Assembly: GCF_018143015.1 (NCBI RefSeq)
Contig: NC_054741.1
Coordinates: forward strand, 65,570,697 to 65,634,696
Direction: 5' to 3'
Source of the DNA: Lytechinus variegatus
Lineage: Eukaryota; Echinodermata; Echinoidea; Temnopleuroida; Toxopneustidae
DNA: 64,000 bases
The notes beneath the pieces were generated by a model, which saw only the letters and a program-made list of their open reading frames with translations, was not told the origin of the DNA and made no database searches. The stretch's first letter is position 1; each line of letters starts with the position of its first letter. Of this stretch, positions 55,600 through 64,000 are shown one piece after another. The position numbers were made by a program, and so were the translations under genes.

Positions 55600-57500
55600 A
55601 TATAGATCAATTTATTAGAATGATTTCAGTAGCTTTAGATTGTTGTTGCAAATTTGTAATTGTAACAAGTTTTATGAAACAGGCCCCGGGACTATGCACA
55701 ATTTTTAAAAATATGTAAAACCTTGGTGGCCATTTCATTTGTCAGTCCATCAAATAGGCCCCACTATTTTAAATTCCCGCAGGCTAACCTTTTCAAATAA
55801 AGTATCTCTAGTTCACATGACTTTTGTGAAAAAGAAATCTAATAATGCTTTGAATGTTTACAAATAAACCACTTACAGCGATCCCTATAATCAGATCCAT
55901 CCATATACAAATCAATCAATTCTATACATATCATGGTAATTCCACATAAATGTTTTCCAGTGATATTTCCATCACTACCACATCCCCTATGAAGTAAGCA
56001 TATGCATTATTAGACACATACAGTACATGGAAATTATAAAGGTGATAAGTTCGGTTGTAAACTTTTGTTTGATAATATGACAATGAATGTCTTAAGTACT
56101 CTGCAAAGAAGGTACGGACACCCTAGTTGCATTAACATTATCATCAATATCTGAATACAATGTAAACTGTCAACAATCCTTTTCTAGTTCACATTCAAAC
56201 AAACACACACAGAAATGACAGAATCAAACAAATGTAAAATACACACAATATTCAAATTATTTAATTCCTATCAAGGGTAACCAACAGTTAATTATCTTGT
56301 ACTTTTCATTATCACTTATTAACATCACTACATGCAGTTTTTCCTCTAAGAAAAAAAAAGTAGTAGTTTCTTGATTCAACATTTCTGATCATTATTTAAT
56401 ATGCAATAAATCAGGGAAACACATTTGGTATTACAGAAACTTACTGAATATTCTTTAAAACCCATTCACAACTGAATTCCTACTGAATGTGTACGGGGAC
56501 TATTGTACACCAGTAGGAAACAATTCGATATTTCAGCTTTGAGTATCAAACTACATGCACATATTTTACCTGGGAAATGTTGAGCCAAATTCATGCATGA
56601 ATACAAAATGTATTTTAAATAGCATTTAAGTCAGCATAATCTTGATGAAAAACTGTTTAGTATAAAAAATAAGTAAATGCTACAACAGTAAGAAATCGTT
56701 TGAAGTGCTTGTACATATAAGATACAAGAAAAATGAAAAATAAGTAGGAAAAAATAATATCTAAATGAGCATTCTCTTTGCAAGTACAATGAAATTTAAT
56801 CTCCATTGAAAGTTATGGCTTTCAATGTATTTTGCTTTACTCATTGACTCATGGGTTGTATTATAAAAAATCAACTTGAGTTTAAATCCAAACTAAGCAA
56901 GAATTTCAGACTGTACTTTTATAGAATGCTAGATTTCAGAAGCCGTTTTCAATGCAGTGTGATGTTTCAAATTTAGGAGCAGTTTAAATAAAGCTTATCA
57001 ACACATTGGCCATTCAATGAATACCAAATACAACTATTTCTGCTTTCAGCTTTGAAAATAAGCACATGTACAATGTCAAAAACTGCACATTTTCCATCAA
57101 ATTTTGATGAAATTCTTGGTACTATTCGAAACGGATTCTTCTCTATTTAGTTCAAATCAACTTAATGACTCTGCCTTTAAGGTAGTTCGATTCACAATCA
57201 GCAAAGGCAGCAACACAAATCTTCATGAATGATTGTAAGACTGATTGTCATGACTGAAGTACAATTAATTACTAACCTTTGTGTTATGGGCCCCAGATGT
57301 GTCTTCATCCCCAAACAAGGACGAAATATTGAATGTATGTTGAATTTCATTGTTTCATATTCATCATTTAAAAAAAAACACAATGTGGCTTTGCATTTAC
57401 AGTACAGTAACTCACATTGTTAGATCCAACCCAACTGGGATAGAGCTTTTAAAATATCTATATCCTCCTGAAAGACTAGTTGGCCTGGCAAGGACGATAG
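55600..57500. other. DNA 3' of PGAM5; no further gene seen
   Basis: It is AT-rich. Part is probably 3'UTR of PGAM5 (minus strand), but I cannot fix a poly-A site. No open frame here has supporting splice sites or a known domain. Confidence 0.45.
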
Positions 57501-57651
57501 TTATGCAACAGAGACCTTATTAGCTGGCATGAAACCTACATCACCTAACGTTCTAAGTGAGACACGCCCACTGGGACGCAGTGAAAGCCATGTTATACTA
57601 CCGTGATACAAACTCATGCGAAGCCAAGCCTCAGGCGGGAACTGCATTGCT
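57501..57651 (-). CDS. PGAM5: PGAM5 exon 5 (stop)
   Basis: Acceptor CATTGCAG. It encodes [20 protein letters not shown] to NKVSVA and ends at TAA (57501-57503 on the plus strand). Confidence 0.95.
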
Positions 57652-60600
57652 CTGCAATGTGAAAAGAAAATGGGAAAATAGCTCGATTACTTTGTTAATC
57701 ATTCGCCTATAGGTTACTTTAACAAAATACTATGAAAACAGTCATTAAATGAACACAATGAAGAGACTGAATAATTACGGGTAAGTACAATGCTTTTCAT
57801 ACTAAAATGTTAACATGATTTCTTTTGTTCAAGCCATCCACGATATATAAAGATTAATTCATCTTGAAGATGATCTCAGAATGGAGTGAACTTATCTAAA
57901 ATCTAATTTCTGAAATATGGTTAACAGGCATGCAAGTAATCAAACTATATTCAATTTAAACTTCTGTTACTATCTTGTCATTTATGATAAAAGTATTAAA
58001 AAGGATTACATTTGCAATTAAGAATCTCCCAGGTCTTTATGTATTTAATCTTTTCATTGGGTTAGCGCAATTTATGCAAAGGTAACATTTTCTTTAACAA
58101 TTGACATTTTGAATTAAAATAGACTATTAAAAGTAAGACAATTTTATTTGAAGTTCGAAGGAATGCCATGAATACTCGTCAAATTCTGCTTTACTGCAAG
58201 CCTTGTGGTAAAATCCAAATCAGCTTAAAATCATAGCTGATGGCAAGATTTCTATGCCGTCACTTTTATTAAGAATTGAATTTGCACTTATTCATACAGG
58301 GAGACTTATAATAGACTGGAATATTGACTTATGCATTCCACTATTTGAAGAACTTTTAAATTGGAGTGTAAATAACAATTTTGTTAAAACATACATCACA
58401 AATAGGTGGGTCTTTCCTAAAGCTGTTCGCAAGTTAAGAGCGACTTTAAGAATGACTGTTGAACTTTTCTTACGTGCCTAATACTGTTATCATCAATGGA
58501 CATTCAATGTTGAGTATCATTTATCATAAGAAAGGATCATCAGTCATTCTTAAAGTCACTCTTAACTTGCAAATAGCTTTATGAAACAGGTCCCCAGGTC
58601 ATTGAGTGTCTGTTGGGCTTGACGTGTCATAAAATAGGATCATAACAGACCAGTTACCTGCATACAAAGTATCTAATGACGTTGGCATGGCATACAATGA
58701 CCTCAAAGCTATCCTTCGTCTGTTCAGGGTCAGCTCGGTGGAAATATTTCCTGAATGCAGCCTCAATCCGGGCTCCATCCTCATAGAACTGCTAGAGAAT
58801 GCCAAGACAAGGGTGTCAGCAAGAGGCAAGGGAGTGTTAAAGGAAACAGATAAGACAGAAAGTGTTAGCAACGAAAAGAAGACATTGCAGTTTTACAGAA
58901 ATACAGACAATCTCATTCATTCCTTTTCTCCCCAAAGTTCAACTCTCTCTCTCCCTGCCTTTCTTCCTCTCTCCCACTTCCTTGCTCATTCTATCCCTCC
59001 CCGTCCCCTTTCCCTCTTTCTCTGTTTCTCTCCTTCTCTCCCTCACACACATAGACACACTCTCTAGAGCTCTCTAAATCTATAAGACTGAGGTGCAAAC
59101 AGGAAAGCGAAAACATGAACAACAAACCAAATACAGAAATATCACACGTTTTAGCACAGAAATTAGGGTAATGAACGACAGTCAAGTTTTCTGTGATGAA
59201 GATCTCTACTAGGAAAAAAAAACACATAATAAGAAAATAATGCCTCTAGTAACCAACTTCCATTAAAAAGAACAGGCATCCAGTTATCAAAGGGCAAGTC
59301 CCCCCCCCAAAAAAAAAAAAATGAAATAAGGAGAGAAATTAAAACAAATTTTATCACAATCAAATGTAAAATACAAAAGTTATCATATTCTAAAATTCCA
59401 CTTATTTTTCACAAAAAAATTACATGCACAACACAATATTATGCAATGAAAGAGTTGATGATGTCATTATCTAATTCATATTGTATTGGAATAATACAAT
59501 TTTTCATTTTTTTAAAGATTTGACAATAAAGAGACTATCACAATAGGTTACAATACTGATTCCACATGTTATATAAATTTGCTTCTCATGATCATGAGAA
59601 ATCTAAAATATTTCATAATTCATATCATAAAACACAAAAGATATACATGTAGTAAGCAGGTGATGTCATCCATCAGTTACCTAATTTTTCTTTTTGTTTG
59701 GGTAGGTTTGAGGATGTCATTTTTCATTCAAGAATATATGTACATATACTTTCCATTTGAGTCTACATTTCACATAAAGCTATATTGTGAAAAGCATTTA
59801 ACTCACAAATCTTTGACCGAGTCAAACAACTTTCTTTCATCCTAAGCGATTCAACTTCATTGATAGGCAAACTTACATGTATTTCATTAATTCTAAATAC
59901 CTAATGGTATATTTCATTAATTACAATAAAAAACCTTTTTCTAATAAAAGAGATTCTCATTCCTATCTTCATTCTATTCAGTATAGCATCTGAAACTGCA
60001 AATGCTCATTGTCATTGATAATCTTATCTTACAAGAAAAAAATCTAAAACTAATAATTACATAAAAATACATAGAAAAGACGAAACGATTTAACTATCAA
60101 CACAATAATGATCTCACCTTGACTTCCGGTTTCCAGTGACCTACTGGTGGTTCAGGGGGTATTGGTGCACCCTCTCTCAGGAGCTCACATGACTCACGAG
60201 GTACATCTGGTAGCTGTTCACAGATAATGTTTGCCGTTTCTATAGCTCTGGCCATGGTAGAGTTGATGATGGTAGTATAGGGATGGTTCAGAGCCTTCAG
60301 TCGCTTTCCTGTCATTTCGGCTTGCTCCCGTCCTGAAATATTTCATAACGTTTAATATTTACTACAAAATGTTAATGTAAAATTACTAAAATCCTAATCC
60401 TGCAAATTTAGAATGCACTGACTTGTCATTGTGCAAACTTTGAAAGGTTTAGTCTTCTTTTTTTTAAATTCAAGAAACAAGGATCATTGACACTAAATCT
60501 TTTTCAATCTGTTAGTATTTTTGGTTGAATGAATACACAGTAATAATAATAATAATAATAGATGGGATTTGTAATGTGCTTACCAGGTAATCCAATCTGC

Positions 60601-62765
60601 CTTAGTGTATTACAGGGGTAAATACCTGCACTTTATTATTCTTAATCATAAAAAATAAACAAACAAATGAATAGATAAATAAACAAATCAAAAGTAAGTT
60701 ACTTGAGGCAGTGCAGGATAAGAGTCTTGCTTTTATATTTTTTAAATGAAAAAAAAATGTGACACCTTGTTGTTACATTCCACTTTGTGCTTCCAACTAG
60801 AGCAGAATTATTCTAGGAAGCAGGAAGTACCTACCCAATGCAGTGAGTATCCTGACATCATCAGTGATCCCATCAGTGTTGTACTGTCCATGTCTGATGA
60901 GGATCAGATGCCTGGTTGCTGTTGGTTTTGCTCCAGACAGTCTGGCTGTTGGATCCTTAGAGTCAACCTCAGTCCTGGATGGATCTATCAAGCTTTCTGG
61001 GTCTCTCCTGACAATAAGGATATTCTTGAAATTAATCATTGTAGTTTTTGCTTGGAAAAATAACTCTTCAGGGGAGCATTTCATGAAAGTTGTCAGCACT
61101 GACAAATTGGCTTTTTCCGACAGTTACCATAGTAACAGTCAGAGGCAAGTGCCTCTCAGCCAATCAAAACCAAGGATTTCACTGAAATTGTCAGCACTGA
61201 CAATTTAGTCAGTGCTGACAACTTTCATGAAACACCCCCCTGATTCAGGGGTGGGCAATAAATTATCAGGAAAACTTAGGCAAAGCCCTTTTTACATGTA
61301 GGCTACAGTAAATGACATGACAATATTGAAATTGCTTATTAAACGATTCAGAAACATTATAGGGTCTAGCAATATAGAATTGGTTTACAAAGTTAGTAAA
61401 GGACCTGCCCTTGAAATGAACTTTTGCACAAAAAATATTATTATTTTTCTGCATGTTCCTGGTAAAATCAGAAATTTGGTGAAGATCATGATAGTTCCAG
61501 TCAACTGAACAACAGAGCCCAGTCAATTGATGCAGATGAAAAGCCCTGGGAGCCTGCACTTGCAATCACCCTACAAATACAACTTGCCATACTCAGAATC
61601 CAGAAATAAAGCATGCATGCAAAGTCTAGCTTAATAAGTGAATATCAGTCCCAGAATAATTAGGGGCTAGGACAAGGCCAACTAATAATTCAAAGAAATC
61701 ATCTGGTATAATGCTCATTTACAATTGAACTTCCAAGCTTTAAATATTAAATCTAAACTTCATATAATGTATTAAGTTTGACTTTGTGAAGGATTTTTAT
61801 AACACATATTTCTTGCAGAGCAGAATGTCTCTAGCCTAACACATTTGAAGTCCACAACCACCCTGTTTGCATCGAGTCTATGCAACATACAAAACACAAA
61901 TAATCTTTTTGTTTGTTCAGTATCAGTTCTATGAACTCCATTTGTTTGTGATCTGATTTTCAATATTCATGTAATCTTGAGAAATATTGCACAAGTGAGC
62001 TTGAAAACTACAATTTTTAGCATACTTTGGTAAGGCCTTCCAATTTGTGGCAAGTACAAAATAGGGCACAAACCTTTCCTTTTCATTAGAAAACAAGATC
62101 AATAAAAATTATAGTTGGTTTCTCTTTTTTTCCTAGATTATATTAACAGTAAACTTTTGGTTTGATAGACACAAAGCCCTTCTTCTCTTCCTCATTTGTT
62201 TGATTTGGCTGGTAACCAGTCAGAAATGACTATTTTGCCTCTGCTTTATTTCTTTTAATTACCTAGTTGCAGTTGGATCATGTGTCATGTTTGTGGTGGG
62301 GCTAGGCTTGAGATGGGGCCGAGTCTTTCTGAGTTTCTTTCAATAACTCCTCCTCAATTTCTCAAACTTTATAATTAAGTTTAGAATAAATGCTTTGCTA
62401 GTTTGTATCACTTAGTCTTAGCGAAAGAAGGATTTTTCAAATTTAACTTAATTTGAAATCTAATTATGAATGTTCTACCTCTGGATTCTACTTTCTAGAG
62501 TAAGGATAAGAAATCTGTAAATGAACTTTATATTCAGTTAAGCTCCCCACAAAAAATTCAGAATAGAACACAAAACTGACTTGTCCCAGTTGGAATCCCA
62601 TCTGACACTTGGGTTGTGATTGGTAGTCCACGCCGCCAGAGCTGTGGGGAGGAATCCATCTCGCTCTCGCTGGGAATATTTCATTGCAGCTGCTCCAAAC
62701 GCAACCCCACTTGAAACTCCAATTAAGAGCTTCGCGGCTCTAAAACCATGATTAAATGATGGCAT
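57501..62765 (-). CDS. PGAM5: PGAM5 mitochondrial Ser/Thr protein phosphatase, complete, 5 exons
   Basis: Exons 62581-62765, 60835-61007, 60118-60332, 58658-58788 and 57501-57651 join in frame to 284 residues (human about 289). Residues ~10-29 form a hydrophobic N-terminal membrane segment, as in the mitochondrially anchored family members. WDSNWD at 56-61 is the conserved multimerisation motif. The histidine-phosphatase core follows: RHG at 100-102 with catalytic His101, [22 protein letters not shown]-like [48 protein letters not shown], and the second catalytic His at 225 in VCHANVIRY. The C-terminal NGSITHL-like HGSITWL and GDVGFMP close the fold. The family dephosphorylates Ser/Thr targets at mitochondria. 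Two TIR elements lie in its introns. Confidence 0.97.
58409..58597. mobile_element. Foldback MITE, family A copy 3, in PGAM5 intron 4
   Basis: AAGCTGTTCGCAAGTTAAGA and TCTTAACTTGCAAATAGCTT are the inverted arms. The end GCTTTATGAAACAGG is shared with copies 1 and 2. The spacer is longest in this copy. Confidence 0.75.
58658..58788 (-). CDS. PGAM5: PGAM5 exon 4 (second catalytic His)
   Basis: Acceptor CTAGCAG. It encodes [16 protein letters not shown] to [12 protein letters not shown], ending in phase 2 at GTAACTG. Confidence 0.95.
60118..60332 (-). CDS. PGAM5: PGAM5 exon 3
   Basis: Acceptor ATTTCAG. It encodes [20 protein letters not shown] to GHWKPEVK, ending in phase 0 at GTGAGAT. Confidence 0.95.
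60540..60620. repeat. (TAA)n tract with SINE-like remnant in PGAM5 intron 2
   Basis: Seven or so TAA units are followed by GGGATTTGTAATGTGCTTACC, which resembles the tail side of the tRNA-headed SINEs. No tRNA head is present. Confidence 0.45.
60835..61007 (-). CDS. PGAM5: PGAM5 exon 2 (catalytic RHG)
   Basis: Acceptor TTGTCAG. It encodes [10 protein letters not shown] to LTAL with LILIRHGQY, ending in phase 1 at GTAGGTA. Confidence 0.95.
61069..61241. mobile_element. Foldback MITE in PGAM5 intron 1
   Basis: TTTCATGAAAGTTGTCAGCA and TGCTGACAACTTTCATGAAA are perfect inverted arms. GTCAGCACTGACA is itself palindromic and occurs in both halves, so several alternative foldings exist. It ends GAAACACCCCC like other local families. 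Confidence 0.85.
62581..62765 (-). CDS. PGAM5: PGAM5 exon 1
   Basis: It starts [14 protein letters not shown] and ends ...RWDSNWDK with codon 62 split (phase 2). Donor GTCAGTT. Confidence 0.93.
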
Positions 62766-63054
62766 TGTTTCGATTCGGTGCAGAATATGATTTCAGAATC
62801 TGTTCAATCAAATAATTTACCAATAAAATCAAATTAAATGGAAGATTTTCCGTCACTGTCTAGGTTGTCACGCTACCGGAAGTGGAATGCTTTTTAATGA
62901 GTAGACTATTTCTAACCAGTCGTTTTTAGTGACATAAGCCTACATATCAACGTGCTAAAAAAGGTCAACAAAATAAAACTCCTGCGAGCGCGCCTATTTA
63001 GCTATAGGCGTACGTGCTCTGCTCTGCTGCAACTAGTTTCAGCTTCTACCGGCG

Positions 63055-63160
63055 TGAAGTTGGTTGGATATTCGATATTCGATATTCAAACTGTGAAGTT
63101 GGTTGGATATTCAGGTTCGATATTCAAACGCATGTGAAGTTGGACAGTATTCGATATTCA
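63055..63160. repeat. Short degenerate tandem repeat (GTGAAGTTGG ... ATTCGATATTC)
   Basis: GTGAAGTTGGTTGGATATTC occurs twice and GTGAAGTTGGACAGTATTC once, each followed by CGATATTCAAA. The unit is about 40 bases. Confidence 0.75.
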
Positions 63161-63309
63161 AAAATTAGGGGTTTTGAAAGCTAGCTAGGGGGTTTAAAAG
63201 GTGAAACACAACACGGGCAACCATAAAATAGCTGGCTTCCCCTAATACGAGGATTTTTTAGGGGACAAAAGTCAGGGAATAAAAGGGTTGGAAATTTCTA
63301 ATTTAATTT

Positions 63310-64000
63310 TTTTTTCAAGGGGCCCCCAGGGATATCCCGACGGCCTAGCCAGGGTAACCACCTATCCTAACTTGTAGAACTCGACTCGGGCAACAAGATA
63401 AACACCTGCTTGACCCGGCGCATGCACATTTAGGGGGCTCAAATTAACAAAATTAAAGGGAATAAAGGGCTGTTTAGACCATTTTTTTATTTAAAAAAGT
63501 ATTTTTTCCAAGGGGCCCCCAGGGATATCCCGACGGCCTAGCCAGGGTAACCACCTATCCTAACTTGTAGAACTCGACTCGGGCAACAAGATAAACACCT
63601 GCTTGACCCGGCGCATGCACATTTAGGGGGCTCAAATTAACAAAATTAAAGGGAATAAAGGGCTGTTTAGACCATTTTTTTATTTAAAAAAGTATTTTTT
63701 CCAAGGGGCCCCCAGGGATATCCCGACGGCCTAGCCAGGGTAACCACCTATCCTAACTTGTAGAACTCGACTCGGGCAACAAGATAAACACCTGCTTGAT
63801 CCGGCGCATGCACATTTAGGGGGCTCAAATTAACAAAATTAAAGGGAATAAAGGGCTATTTAGACCTTTTTTTTTAATAAAAAAAGTAATTTTTCCAAGG
63901 GGCCCCCAGGGATATCCCGACGGCCTAGCCAGGGTAACCACCTATCCTAACTTGTAGAACTCGACTCGGGCAACAAGATAAACACCTGCTTGACCCGGCG
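63310..64000. repeat. Satellite-like tandem array, ~193-bp unit, open at the window end
   Basis: Units begin at about 63316, 63509, 63702 and 63896 with CAAGGGGCCCCCAGGGATAT, a GC-rich ~110-base core (GGCCTAGCCAGGGTAACCAC ... GACCCGGCGCATGCACA) and an AT-rich spacer ending in a T-run. Units are nearly identical and the last is cut by the window. Confidence 0.92.

Overview
The window is animal nuclear DNA. Coding sequence is broken into short exons with GT-AG introns, AT-rich non-coding DNA makes up most of the length, and foldback and tRNA-derived repeats are dense. Repeated ACATGTA/TACATGTA strings, tRNA-headed SINEs and many short inverted-repeat elements, together with the MED19 and PGAM5 protein sequences, suggest a marine invertebrate deuterostome. 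An echinoderm, probably a sea urchin, is the best guess; that is inference, not proof.

Four genes are supported. (1) On the minus strand, from about 26.8 kb down past base 1, lies a nine-exon partial gene for a large, acidic, then Pro/Lys-rich protein that I cannot name. Its later exons carry PxWxxEL-type motifs like those of some actin-associated proteins. (2) On the plus strand at 32.4-34.9 kb is a small secreted-peptide gene of three exons. It encodes a 94-residue prepropeptide with a signal peptide, an acidic pro-region with two Lys-Arg sites, and a strongly basic four-cysteine C-terminal peptide. It has a clear TATA box and a non-coding first exon, and resembles an antimicrobial peptide or peptide hormone precursor. 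(3) On the plus strand at 38.9-48.5 kb is a complete six-exon MED19 gene (Mediator head subunit, 238 residues). (4) On the minus strand at 57.5-62.8 kb is a complete five-exon PGAM5 gene (mitochondrial histidine phosphatase-fold Ser/Thr phosphatase, 284 residues).

Repeats fill the rest. There are many short TIR/foldback (MITE-like) elements in several families, three tRNA-headed SINEs on the minus strand, one decayed LINE reverse-transcriptase tail (about 52.4-53.0 kb), and a large foldback made of three direct and one inverted ~490-bp units inside MED19 intron 1. A ~157-bp tandem array sits in MED19 intron 2, a ~730-bp tandem duplication lies just downstream of the peptide gene, and a ~193-bp satellite array runs off the right end. 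Nothing suggests that the four genes act in one pathway. The most novel-looking locus is the small cationic peptide gene.
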